DNA from: Syntrophomonas sp.
GTDB lineage: Bacteria > Bacillota > Syntrophomonadia > Syntrophomonadales > Syntrophomonadaceae
Length of the DNA: 33,316 nucleotides
NCBI GenBank assembly: GCA_003558625.1
Contig: PWPP01000077.1
Coordinates: forward strand, 1-33,316
Reading direction: 5' to 3'
Shown one piece after another: positions 15,148 through 23,653 of the stretch. A program made the position numbers and the translations under genes. The notes beneath the pieces are model-generated. The model saw nothing but the letters and a program-made list of their open reading frames with translations, was not told the origin of the DNA and ran no database searches. Numbering within the stretch: position 1 is the first letter of the stretch; the number at the start of each line of letters is the position of its first letter.

Positions 15148-16319
15148 CACCTCAGCTGCTTATAAAAACTAATACCGGCAAGATCCGATATTTCCACTCC
15201 AAGATGTTCAGCCATGGTTTGACCCAGATCGGCAAACGTTTTACGTACACCCAGGTTGATATCAGCTTTAATCCAGGGCCCCCCAATCAGTAAAGGTACA
15301 AATTCCCTGGTATGATCCGTGCTTAAAGTAGTGGGATCACAGCCATGATCCGCAGTAATGGCCAGCAAATCCTCTTGTTTCAGAGATGCCATAATATCCG
15401 GCAGCAGCTGGTCAAACTCTTCCAGTGCGCGGGCATAACCTGCGGGATCATTCCGATGTCCATATAATTGGTCAAAATCCAATAGATTGATAAAAACGAG
15501 GCCCATAAAATCATTTTTTAAGACCTCCAACAAAATTTTGACCCCTTCGCTGTTACTCCTGGCGGAAAAACTCTCACTGAGAGCCCGGGATCCGAATATA
15601 TCTTTTATTTTCCCGATACCCACTACATTATGTCCGGCTGTCTTTACATAATCCAAAATGTTTGGGGGTGACAGCAAAGAAAAATCTTTTCTGTTCGGGG
15701 TGCGGATAAAACTTCCGGGAACTCCACTAAAAGGCCGGGCAATTACCCTTCCCACACCATGTTTTCCCTGCAGTAAATTGCGAGCTGTTTCACAAATGCG
15801 ATACAGTTGCGCTACCGGAATTATCTCCTCATGGGCAGCAACCTGAAAAACACTATCGGCCGAAGTATATACAATAGGAAAACCGGTTTCAAGGTGTTCT
15901 TGGCCCAGTTCCTCAATAATTGCCGTTCCCGAAGCCGCCACATTGCCCAGGCTTTTCGTGCCAATCTCTTGTTCAAATTCCCTGATCAATTCCTGGGGGA
16001 ACCCGGCCGGGTAAACCGGAAAAGGGTGCTCCAGAATCACCCCCATCATTTCCCAATGGCCGGATACGGTGTCTTTTCCCGATGACTGTGGTTTCATTTT
16101 CCCGTAAGCACCCTCGACAGTCATGGAGGAGGATACGCCCGGTATCATCTCTATTTTCCCGAGCCCCAGGCTTTCTAGATGTGGCAGCTGAATCCCCCCC
16201 ACCGCCTGGGCTACATTCTGCAATGTATTGCAACCGCAGTCCCCATATTGGTAGCTGTCCTCCGTTTCACCAATCCCGACACTATCCAGAATCAGTATTA
16301 TGGCTCTCCTGGTATTCAT
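15147..16319 (-). CDS. deoB: phosphopentomutase DeoB
   Basis: Interconverts (deoxy)ribose-1- and 5-phosphate, linking nucleoside salvage to central metabolism. 390 residues, the typical length, alkaline-phosphatase superfamily. Metal-site motifs: ILDSVGIGE with the N-terminal Asp, then SGKDTVSGHWEMMG with the phosphorylated Thr, then INLLDFDQLYGHRNDP and ITADHGCDPTT. The start ATG at 16319 follows GGGAGGAA at good spacing. Its stop overlaps the pdp start, and xerD ends 25 bases upstream, so the three form one operon, as in many Firmicutes. Confidence 0.95.
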   Translation of the reverse strand: MNTRRAIILILDSVGIGETEDSYQYGDCGCNTLQNVAQAVGGIQLPHLESLGLGKIEMIPGVSSSMTVEGAYGKMKPQSSGKDTVSGHWEMMGVILEHPFPVYPAGFPQELIREFEQEIGTKSLGNVAASGTAIIEELGQEHLETGFPIVYTSADSVFQVAAHEEIIPVAQLYRICETARNLLQGKHGVGRVIARPFSGVPGSFIRTPNRKDFSLLSPPNILDYVKTAGHNVVGIGKIKDIFGSRALSESFSARSNSEGVKILLEVLKNDFMGLVFINLLDFDQLYGHRNDPAGYARALEEFDQLLPDIMASLKQEDLLAITADHGCDPTTLSTDHTREFVPLLIGGPWIKADINLGVRKTFADLGQTMAEHLGVEISDLAGISFYKQLR

Positions 16320-16344
16320 CTATCATTCCTCCCTGCTTGCTTGG

Positions 16345-17235
16345 TTAAGCCCTGGGATGGCAATCATCGTAGATTTCCCGCAACCGGCTTCTGGTCAGAT
16401 GGGTGTAGATCTGGGTCGTCGAAACATCTGCATGCCCCAGTAATTCTTGCACAATGCGCAAATCAGCCCCGTTTTCCAACAGATGGGTAGCAAAAGAATG
16501 GCGCAAAATATGGGGGCTCAAAACTTTTTTTATATCAGCCCCTTGCCCATATTGGGATAAGATCTTAAAAAAACCCTGACGGCTGAGGGAGGTTCCCCGG
16601 GCATTTAAAAACAGGGTTCTTTCCTGGGGTTTTTTTACCAGAAAATTGCGGCTGCGGGCCAGATATCTTTGCATCCAGTAAATCGAGGTGTGATGCACCG
16701 GTAAAATCCGTTCCTTACTGCCTTTACCCATACAGCGCAAAAACTCTGCAGTGAAATTAATATCCTCCATCTGCAAAGACAGCAGCTCCGAAACCCTCAA
16801 ACCGGTCCCGTACATTAATTCCAGCATGGCCCGGTCTCTTATGCCGATGGGCTTAACCACATCAGGCTGCTTCATCAATGCATCAACTTCCTCAACACTT
16901 AATATATGCGGAAGCTTTCTTTTTATTCTAGGCGTTTCCAGATCAAAAGCAGGATTGTTTTTTATATGGCCTTCCAGCTGCAGATATTTATAAAAGGACT
17001 TAATACTGGATAGGGTGCGGGCCAGGGTAGAATTGTTCAACCCCTGATCCAGCTGCCAGGACAAATAATCTAAAATGACATTTTTATTGATCTGCCCTAA
17101 ATCCTGCATATTCCGCTCTTTTTGGGCAAAATGGATAAACTTGGACAAATCGCGCCGGTATGCCCCCTGGGTATGGACGGAGTACCCTTTTTCGTAGCAC
17201 AAATAATGAATAAATTCAGTGATGTAGGCTTCCAT
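16345..17235 (-). CDS. xerD: site-specific tyrosine recombinase XerD
   Basis: Resolves chromosome dimers at dif together with its partner Xer protein. 296 residues, exactly the family size. The N-terminal SAM-like core-binding domain covers about 1-90. The catalytic domain shows Arg147 (GTGLRVSELL), Lys171 (GKGSKER), His242 and Arg245 (HILRHSFATHLL), His268 (LGHADVSTT) and the nucleophile Tyr277 (QIYTHL). The start MEAYITEF at 17235 follows GGGGAAGGA. The frame is open upstream to 17301, but those residues have no family match. The context xerD-deoB-pdp is conserved in spore-forming Firmicutes, where spoIIM often lies before xerD; it is not here. Confidence 0.94.
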   Translation of the reverse strand: MEAYITEFIHYLCYEKGYSVHTQGAYRRDLSKFIHFAQKERNMQDLGQINKNVILDYLSWQLDQGLNNSTLARTLSSIKSFYKYLQLEGHIKNNPAFDLETPRIKRKLPHILSVEEVDALMKQPDVVKPIGIRDRAMLELMYGTGLRVSELLSLQMEDINFTAEFLRCMGKGSKERILPVHHTSIYWMQRYLARSRNFLVKKPQERTLFLNARGTSLSRQGFFKILSQYGQGADIKKVLSPHILRHSFATHLLENGADLRIVQELLGHADVSTTQIYTHLTRSRLREIYDDCHPRA

Positions 17236-17257
17236 TTTTTCCTTCCCCACTATAGGA

Positions 17258-17338
17258 TTAATGATGCAATAATAAAGACCAATTTGTAATAAATTTAACA
17301 TAACCCTTATAAAACAAATGAAAAAATCCTAAATCCAT
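17258..17338 (-). CDS. possible small hydrophobic peptide upstream of xerD
   Basis: A 26-residue frame, MDLGFFHLFYKGYVKFITNW then SLLLHH, starts at ATG 17338 just after a strong GGGAGGAAAGG site and stops 22 bases before the xerD start. It is rich in Phe, Leu, Tyr and Lys, like a small membrane peptide or leader. Some Firmicutes carry a small gene (YqzK/DUF4227) in front of xerD, but this is shorter and no match could be claimed. It may be chance. Confidence 0.3.
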   Translation of the reverse strand: MDLGFFHLFYKGYVKFITNWSLLLHH

Positions 17339-17401
17339 GACCTTTCCTCCCATTGGGAAATCAAGATCCCAGAGTATATATTTTTAAAATCAATGGCATA
17401 A

Positions 17402-17433
17402 AAGAAAAACCCTGTACGGCATGCAGCTACAGG
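17402..17433 (-). terminator. probable terminator of the pyrophosphatase gene
   Basis: Stem CCTGTA (17411-17416) with TACAGG (17428-17433) around an 11-base loop that contains GCATGC. On the minus strand it continues GTTTTTCTTTT. It lies about 75 bases after the pyrophosphatase stop and before xerD. Confidence 0.65.
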
Positions 17434-17508
17434 CTAAAATCCAGAACAGAGCACCAGAACGATATTCATGTTCATCCATATTTTCACCTGGGTATTGAAA
17501 AGAAGGAT

Positions 17509-18861
17509 TTATACATGTTCCTCTTGACGTAAAGCTTCAAACAACAACGGTACCACTTGTTTCTTGCGAGACATAATCCCCCGCAAAAAAATGCTATGCT
17601 CTATCATTTTCTGGCCAAAAGCCCGTGCAATCAAGTCCGATTTTCCCCCTACCATCATTAACTCTGTTTCTCCCTGATAAATATCCGTTACCATCAAACA
17701 TAAAAAGCCATACCCGTTTTCCCGTAAAATCAGATTCATGGTATCAATAAGTTCCACTTTGCGGCGGGAAAAATTCTCTCTTCCCATGGTTTCAATCTGT
17801 GCAATGGCAAAAGTCATACTGCCGCTGGAATACTCTTTCAAATCCTCATTGATAATCTCATATTCCGTTTTCAACTCGCTTTTAGTAGTCGTTTCAAAGA
17901 TGCGGTACCCCCACTGCAGGGCATCCAGTCCAGACGCAACCTCCAACTTCCGGGCAATTGCTTTGTCTTTAAGGGTCGTGGTCGGGGATTTAAAAATCAT
18001 GGTATCTGCAACTATTCCTGCCAACATTAATCCTGCCAGGTTAGCATTGATGTCTATTGTATGCTTGAAAAACATTTCCGCAATCAACGTACAAGTAGAT
18101 CCTACCGGTTCATTATGAAATAAAATAGGCTGGGTCGTTTGCAGATCGCCTACCCGGTGATGATCGATGATTTCCAGGATTTCCGCTTCCTCTATGCCCT
18201 CCACAGCCTGCTTTGATTCATTATGATCCACCAAAATCACCCTTTTTCTTTTTAGATTTAACAAGTGATAACGCGAGATCATGCCCAGTAAGCGATTGGT
18301 TTCATCCACTACCGGATAATTCCGGTACCGGGTAGACAGCATCATCTTTTTTACATCATCAATGCTTTCTGTGCTTTCAAAAAGAATAAGGTCCCGGCTT
18401 TTCATGATCTTAGATACCGGGAGGTCCAGAAATTCCCGCAACTGTTTAACACTGTGGGAAATATCCTTTTCTGGGTCCAGGGCATTCATATATAACATGG
18501 CTACATCCCCGATGGTAAATAAACCCAACAGCTGCTTCTTTTCATCCAACACCGGGATCGTTTTCAACTGTTCTTCCCGGACCTGTGCCGCCAGCTGGGC
18601 CAACGTAGTATCAGCATGTACATAAAGAGCTTTCTCCTGATCCAAAATATCTTCTGCCTTGGACCTGACATCTCTGATAATTTCCGGGGGTTCAAAACCC
18701 AGATGGTTTAATACAAAAACACTTTCTTCGTTTAATTCTCCTGCTGCAGCAGCGATGTAATGATCTGGGCCCTGGATATCTTTAAAAATCTTATAACTTA
18801 TGGCAGCAGCAATTGAATCCATATCAGGATGTTTATGCCCCAAAATATAAACCGGTTTCAT
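17509..18861 (-). CDS. ppaC: CBS-domain family II (Mn-dependent) inorganic pyrophosphatase
   Basis: Hydrolyses pyrophosphate; DHH superfamily. 450 residues. DHH motifs: GHKHPDMDS (His9, Asp13, Asp15), LVDHNES, EIIDHHRVGDL, PVGSTC, and the C-terminal SRKKQVVPLL that closes the active site. Two CBS domains are inserted at about residues 70-235 (VHADTTLAQLAAQV...LLGLFTIGDVA; VSKIMKSRDL...LLGMISRYHLL). In known CBS-pyrophosphatases these bind adenine nucleotides and set activity. No DRTGG domain lies between the CBS pair, so it is the shorter variant. The start is ATG 18861, eight bases after GGAGGG, rather than the TTG at 18867. Confidence 0.92.
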   Translation of the reverse strand: MKPVYILGHKHPDMDSIAAAISYKIFKDIQGPDHYIAAAAGELNEESVFVLNHLGFEPPEIIRDVRSKAEDILDQEKALYVHADTTLAQLAAQVREEQLKTIPVLDEKKQLLGLFTIGDVAMLYMNALDPEKDISHSVKQLREFLDLPVSKIMKSRDLILFESTESIDDVKKMMLSTRYRNYPVVDETNRLLGMISRYHLLNLKRKRVILVDHNESKQAVEGIEEAEILEIIDHHRVGDLQTTQPILFHNEPVGSTCTLIAEMFFKHTIDINANLAGLMLAGIVADTMIFKSPTTTLKDKAIARKLEVASGLDALQWGYRIFETTTKSELKTEYEIINEDLKEYSSGSMTFAIAQIETMGRENFSRRKVELIDTMNLILRENGYGFLCLMVTDIYQGETELMMVGGKSDLIARAFGQKMIEHSIFLRGIMSRKKQVVPLLFEALRQEEHV

Positions 18862-19007
18862 GATCAATTCCCTCCATCCCGAAGCCCACTCTTTCCCTGA
18901 GACTGGGTGAGTCTACCATTCCGGGGTCAGAAATACCTTATTCCCCGGATGCCCTAAAAGACAAAGGGGTTCATGATATGGGTAAGTCTTCCCGGAAAAA
19001 CTCTCTG

Positions 19008-19670
19008 CTATTTATTATACAATAATAAACCGGCAATATACTGCGCCCCCAGCACATCTTCCAGGGAATTGCGGCTGGCAGCAATCACAGCAATGCCGGT
19101 ATGATGAGCCCCGAAGGATGCCCGGGCCCTTTTACAGGCACTAAGTGCCGGTTGTAGCCCTTTTTGGGTCAAGGTTCGTGCAACCGTTCCGGTAATAACC
19201 CTGCCCCCGGCCTGAAAAGCGGCATCATAGGCCACCCCGCCGGTTTCTGTTACCGCCAGCACCACCCGGTCTTTCATCTCTGTTAATTTAGGGGTTTCCG
19301 CTCCCAGGTTGGGGACAATGGCTTCGATAAGACCTTTTTCCGACTCAATGCCTCTAATGACTTTTTGACAGCGTGTGATTCGTTCTTTTTCAGTGCCTGC
19401 ACGGGGTTCTGCTACCAGGACAATTCCTCTCCTACCCTCCCGCGCTTCCCGCGCTGCCAATCGTCCCATCCCTTCAGGATCAACTTTTACCGGTGCCCGG
19501 TTAACATCCGGGCTGGCTCCCAATATCATGAAGGCTCCTGCATCCAGAGCACTTTCCAGAGTCGTGGACATATCAATCACATCCACGATCATGACCAGCA
19601 GCCCTTCCCGGGCTGCGTTGTAGGCCCCGCTGGCATCGGTACTAAAAATAATCCTTTCGGACTTTACCAT
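19008..19670 (-). CDS. uncharacterised protein, possibly ComB-like
   Basis: 220 residues, no certain family. The pattern VMIVDVIDMSTTLESALDAGA (about 26-46), then VVLAVTETGGVAYDAA and the ending NSLEDVLGAQYIAGLLL recalls the 2-phosphosulfolactate phosphatase (ComB) fold, where similar DV-STT, NGT and ED segments occur. The match is by eye and the ComB substrate residues are not clearly kept, so ComB activity is not claimed. The start ATG at 19670 follows GGAGGTGG. It overlaps EndoQ by 29 bases, so the two are probably translated together. It is probably soluble, as no signal or membrane segment is seen. A function with EndoQ in handling damaged nucleotides or DNA is speculation from position. 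Confidence 0.6.
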   Translation of the reverse strand: MVKSERIIFSTDASGAYNAAREGLLVMIVDVIDMSTTLESALDAGAFMILGASPDVNRAPVKVDPEGMGRLAAREAREGRRGIVLVAEPRAGTEKERITRCQKVIRGIESEKGLIEAIVPNLGAETPKLTEMKDRVVLAVTETGGVAYDAAFQAGGRVITGTVARTLTQKGLQPALSACKRARASFGAHHTGIAVIAASRNSLEDVLGAQYIAGLLLYNK

Positions 19671-20814
19671 AATTTCCACCACCTCCGGGTATAATGGGCA
19701 AACGGCCCTGCCTCATCCCATGAATCATTTTTGCTATGTAATCCCCTGCTGCTTCACGAATAACTTCGATGGGTGCATGTTCTACCAAATTGATTTCATG
19801 ATCAAAAAACCTGTGCAAGCGGACCAGGGTTTTAGGACCAATTCCCGGTAGATTCTGCAAAGGCACCCGGTAAAAATAACCGGGTTGCCTCCGGGGTTGT
19901 ACCCTTTCATCATGATCCCTGATTGCTACAATGCGGTCATATACCCCGGGCATCATATCCGGAGCATGACAACGGGGGCAACGAAAAACCGGGGGTGGAT
20001 CCCCGGCAATGGACTGGCATATAGAGCAAAAACTGCGATGATATTTACCCAGGCGGGGATCCATACCGAAATTGGCCAGGATCCTTCTTCCTTTTTGGTT
20101 TTCCAGCCCGTATTTTAGTTCCTGGAAAGTCTTGTCCCCGAGTGCCAACAAGTTATATTCTCTTCCCACATTGGGAGAAGAGTGGGCATCAGAATTGGAT
20201 AAAAAAGAGAAAAACCGTGTTTCATCAATCATTTCTGCCATGGTTGTATCGGCGCTTAAACCCAATTCCAAGGTATTGATTTTTCTAATGTCAGCACCTA
20301 GTTTAGCTTCCAGCCGCGGGGTCCACTTGCCATAAACACCTTTATGAGGGGTAAAAGCATGGGCAGGACAAAAAAAACCTTTCAGCTCCAGGGTCAGGTG
20401 CAAAAGTTCCCCAAAACCCAGGCTGGTTTTCTGGGTAGATAATTGATTATTTGTCATATGGGAGGCCATGGCTTCTTGCCAGTTTTCGATGCTCTCCATG
20501 TGGGGCAGGTAGCTGATCACATGGACCCCTTCCCTGCTTTCAACTTCGCAGGCAGGAACAAACAGAACACCGTTGGAGGCCAAAAATCCTCCATCAGTTA
20601 AAGGCCTGAGCGCTCCCCGGTCTATAAAATCCCGTATCTCCCGGACCACCGGGATACAGCCTGCATCTACCACCCCTACAATATCCAAGCCCTTTCGGGG
20701 GGCATCTTCAAAAATAATCCGTTCAAGAGTTAGAGATCGGGAAGCGGTAATCTTCACCCACTTCCCCCCGGCCTGACCGATATGAATATGTAAGTCCGCA
20801 TAATAATTATTCAA
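19642..20814 (-). CDS. endonuclease Q (PHP-domain nuclease for deaminated DNA)
   Basis: EndoQ-family nuclease (TIGR00375-like). Characterised members nick DNA 5' to uracil, hypoxanthine, xanthine or abasic sites. 390 residues. The PHP domain shows ADLHIHIG (His8, His10), PACEVESREGVHVISYL, CPAHAFTPH, LELGLSAD and SNSDAHSS. A zinc finger follows (CSIC...CPRCH, about 277-300), then a helix-hairpin-helix-like NLPGIGPKTLVRLH. The start is TTG at 20814, seven bases after GAGG; no in-frame ATG fits the DxHxH motif at residues 7-11. It overlaps nudF by 8 bases upstream and the ComB-like gene by 29 bases downstream. EndoQ is common in Thermococcales and scattered in bacteria. Confidence 0.88.
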   Translation of the reverse strand: MNNYYADLHIHIGQAGGKWVKITASRSLTLERIIFEDAPRKGLDIVGVVDAGCIPVVREIRDFIDRGALRPLTDGGFLASNGVLFVPACEVESREGVHVISYLPHMESIENWQEAMASHMTNNQLSTQKTSLGFGELLHLTLELKGFFCPAHAFTPHKGVYGKWTPRLEAKLGADIRKINTLELGLSADTTMAEMIDETRFFSFLSNSDAHSSPNVGREYNLLALGDKTFQELKYGLENQKGRRILANFGMDPRLGKYHRSFCSICQSIAGDPPPVFRCPRCHAPDMMPGVYDRIVAIRDHDERVQPRRQPGYFYRVPLQNLPGIGPKTLVRLHRFFDHEINLVEHAPIEVIREAAGDYIAKMIHGMRQGRLPIIPGGGGNYGKVRKDYF

Positions 20815-21355
20815 GTTTCTGCCTCATCAACCGATCATAAGCCATTTGGATGCCAATAATGCTTTTCCCGTCAACAATCTCACCGGCCACCACTTTCCCA
20901 TACGCTTCTTCTAAAGGCAGGCAAATATGTTCCAGGAATTCATCCTCATCCAGGTTGGTAGTCCCCTCATAAAGCTCCCGGGCCAAAAAAATATGTATAA
21001 TTTCATCACAAAAACCCGGAGCACTGTAATAGCTGAGCAGCTTATTCCATTGCTTTGCTTTAAGACCAACTTCTTCTTCCAGTTCTCGTTGGGCGCAGGA
21101 TAACGGTTCCTCCAGGGGATACAGAATCCCGGCCGGGATTTCCATGATGGTTTTTTCCAGCGGTTTGCGAAACTGTCGCACCAGGTGTATGTTGTTCTTC
21201 TCATCTACGGCCACCACTGCCGCGGCTCCGTCGTGCTCTACAATTTCCCGGGTAGATTCCTTTCCATCGGGCAAGAGCACCCGATCCACCCGCAACTTCA
21301 ATATTCGCCCCTCAAAAACAGGGTTGGATGATAACGTCTTTTCTTCCCCTGACAT
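20807..21355 (-). CDS. nudF: ADP-ribose pyrophosphatase, NUDIX family
   Basis: Hydrolyses ADP-ribose to AMP and ribose-5-phosphate. 182 residues. The Nudix box lies at about 76-98, GILYPLEEPLSCAQRELEEE followed by VGL, matching GX5EX7REUXEEXGU in full. The start ATG at 21355 is behind ACAGGAGG; the ORF could begin earlier, but that would put the ribosome site inside it. Its last bases overlap the TTG start of EndoQ. In Firmicutes nudF commonly sits in this neighbourhood, before spoIIM and xerD. Confidence 0.92.
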   Translation of the reverse strand: MSGEEKTLSSNPVFEGRILKLRVDRVLLPDGKESTREIVEHDGAAAVVAVDEKNNIHLVRQFRKPLEKTIMEIPAGILYPLEEPLSCAQRELEEEVGLKAKQWNKLLSYYSAPGFCDEIIHIFLARELYEGTTNLDEDEFLEHICLPLEEAYGKVVAGEIVDGKSIIGIQMAYDRLMRQKLE

Positions 21356-21388
21356 ATAGCAGGCCTCCTGTCTCAAATTCATTCTAAT

Positions 21389-22483
21389 TCAACCCGTAAA
21401 ACCGTCCCTGAGTTGAATGAGGATGGGTAATGCAGCCCGGACTGCTGCTCCCAGGGCCAGATAAAATTCCTGTTCCTCTTCAAAGCTGCGACCCATGGTA
21501 GTAAATGAATAGGCGGGATGGGAAAGCACCTCGAAAACCGAGCCTCCATCCCAAAAGCTTACCTCGTGCCGGTTACCTATGTTTTGTTGTTGTATTTGCT
21601 CCAGGATATACGCTTGTTTTTCTTCTTCTAATATTGGAAGTGGAACCAACGCCTTCATCCGTGTGACCTGCCCTAAAACCGTCAGGGTATGATGGCTAAT
21701 TCCCCGGTGGCGAAGTCTACGGTCCCCAAAACTGATTCTGGGAACAGCAATTCCCCGACCCTTAAGGGTAGCCGTTGCATTAAGGATATCCCCCTGTTCA
21801 ATTCCGCTAAATCCCCATTTAGTTCCGGTTCCCACGATCCCGGGCCCCATGGTTACGATGATCACATCCGCCCTTAGAATATGCCGCGCTGCCAGTAATC
21901 CCGAATAGATATTTACGGCTTCTAAATCCCCACCAAAAGCATGACCTGCGGCCACAGTCCCGACCAGAACCCCTTGCTGGCGCAAAAGATGCACCGTCTG
22001 GCTGAATTTTACAGGTAATGCAGCACCGTCGGTCATAACATACCCTACCCTGAATCCTTCCCGGGCCAGGAGCAGAGCCAGGGGAGCCAGCATGGAATGA
22101 AGTGTTCCCACTAAAACCGGAATCTGATCCAGACTGTCCGCCTTTTGCATGATCTCATGGTAGGGACTATCCTCTTCTTCCACACTGAGTACTTTTAATT
22201 GTTGCGGTGTATAGCGTAATTTCATAATATGCCCGCCCGGTTTCAAAGGTGTATATTCCTGACGGTTCATGGGAGCAATGATATAATGATAGCCACCACT
22301 TCCCAGCTTCAAGCTTACCGCGGTAGTATTCAGCAATACCTGATCTCCGGGGTTGATCTCCCCGGTTAATTCAGTATAGGCAATACCCTTATCTTCGGCT
22401 TCCCCTACCTGGATAATAAAGCCCTTCACCCCGGGCCGGGAAAAAATCTCCCGGATCACAAGGCCTTGTTTAAATTCAATCAC
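21389..22483 (-). CDS. DUF3866 family protein
   Basis: Conserved Firmicutes and Actinobacteria protein of unknown function, 364 residues. Recognised by its plan: a small beta-rich N-terminal part (ITELTGEINPGD-like turn), ending in YTPLKPGGHIMKLRYTPQQL, then a Rossmann-like part with VLVGTLHSML, VIVTMGPGIVGTGTKWGFSG and RISFGDRRLRHRGISHHTLTVL. The GTGTKWGFSG and RLRHRGISHH segments look like an active or binding site. The start is GTG at 22483, close behind GGGGGAGG. It sits between a peptidase and nudF. The function is not known to me. Confidence 0.8.
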   Translation of the reverse strand: MIEFKQGLVIREIFSRPGVKGFIIQVGEAEDKGIAYTELTGEINPGDQVLLNTTAVSLKLGSGGYHYIIAPMNRQEYTPLKPGGHIMKLRYTPQQLKVLSVEEEDSPYHEIMQKADSLDQIPVLVGTLHSMLAPLALLLAREGFRVGYVMTDGAALPVKFSQTVHLLRQQGVLVGTVAAGHAFGGDLEAVNIYSGLLAARHILRADVIIVTMGPGIVGTGTKWGFSGIEQGDILNATATLKGRGIAVPRISFGDRRLRHRGISHHTLTVLGQVTRMKALVPLPILEEEKQAYILEQIQQQNIGNRHEVSFWDGGSVFEVLSHPAYSFTTMGRSFEEEQEFYLALGAAVRAALPILIQLRDGFTG

Positions 22484-22524
22484 AGCCTCCCCCCTAAAAT
22501 GCGTTTAATCGGGGCTGCCCTTAA

Positions 22525-23649
22525 TTAATAGACGGGATCTGCAGCTTCTGCTATCAATGCCAGAACCAACTTGACATCATTGACCAGATCTTGCACAGAT
22601 ATATATTCATCACAAGTATGGACCGCCTGCATCCCTATAGCCAAATTGACACAGGGGATTTCCTGGCCATTAATGATGCTGGCATCACTACCTCCGCCCG
22701 TTTTCACTAACTCCACCGGCAATCCCGTTTTTTCCGCAGCCTTAACCGCCCTGAGCACCACTTCTGAGCCCGCATCCAATGACACCTCGGGATATAAAAA
22801 CTCCACCTTAACCTCTGCCCGTCCACCATGTTTTTCAACTTCGGTGGTAAATATGGAACTAAGTTCCCGGGTTATCTGGTTTAACTGTTGCCGGGACATA
22901 CTTCTGGCCTCCCCCTGGATCACACAGGAGTCGGGGATGATGTTGCGGGCCTGCCCCCCTTCGATCATTCCAAAGTTGCAGGTTGTATCTTCATCAATAC
23001 GTCCACTGGGCATTTTACTTAAGGCTAATGCGGCTAAATGAATGGCATTGATCCCCTTCTCGGGATCTATGCCGGCATGAGCAGCCTTGCCCAAAGCTTT
23101 ATACTCAATATGATTCTGGCAGGGGGATTGAATAACAATGGTTCCGGGTTTTCCTCCTGCATCCAGGGCATAACCCATAGGCGAGGATAAAAGAGAAAAA
23201 TCAAAATGCTTGGACCCTAATAAACCCTGCTCTTCGGCCACGGTTAATAATATTTCCAGGGGAATATGTAAAGCTCCCTGTTCCTGCAAAACATCAATTG
23301 CTTCTAAAAGTACCGCAATGTCTGCTTTATTGTCTGCTCCCAGGATAGTGTTGCCCCCGCTTCTTATCACCCCGTCTGCCACCACTGCTTTGACTTGTTT
23401 TCCCGGTTTCACCGTATCCATATGGGCAGTAAAAAATAGGGGGGGGCGCTCTATCAAGCCGGGAACTTTAAGGAATAAATTGCCTGCATCTCCCCCGATC
23501 TTGGCCCCGGATTCATCTTCATATCCCTTTATTCCCCTTTGGGCGAACTGGTTTTGCAGCCAGTCCTTCAGTTTCGCTTCTTCCCGCGATTCCGAATCTA
23601 TTTCTACCATGGTAATAAAATTTTGCACCAACCGGCTCTGGTTAATCAT
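22525..23649 (-). CDS. PepT-like M20 family metallopeptidase (YqjE type)
   Basis: Zinc aminopeptidase of the M20/M42 group, related to peptidase T and B. subtilis YqjE. 374 residues. Metal and catalytic residues are visible: TAHMDTV (His76, Asp78), LGADNKAD (Asp106), the catalytic base in TVAEEQGLLGS (Glu139, Glu140), YALDAGG, and GGGSDASI near the C-terminus. A dimerisation domain interrupts the catalytic one (about 180-290). The start at 23649 is close behind GGGAGGGAATGATG. Cytoplasmic; probably trims tripeptides. Exact specificity is unknown. Confidence 0.9.
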   Translation of the reverse strand: MINQSRLVQNFITMVEIDSESREEAKLKDWLQNQFAQRGIKGYEDESGAKIGGDAGNLFLKVPGLIERPPLFFTAHMDTVKPGKQVKAVVADGVIRSGGNTILGADNKADIAVLLEAIDVLQEQGALHIPLEILLTVAEEQGLLGSKHFDFSLLSSPMGYALDAGGKPGTIVIQSPCQNHIEYKALGKAAHAGIDPEKGINAIHLAALALSKMPSGRIDEDTTCNFGMIEGGQARNIIPDSCVIQGEARSMSRQQLNQITRELSSIFTTEVEKHGGRAEVKVEFLYPEVSLDAGSEVVLRAVKAAEKTGLPVELVKTGGGSDASIINGQEIPCVNLAIGMQAVHTCDEYISVQDLVNDVKLVLALIAEAADPVY

Positions 23650-23653
23650 GTCA

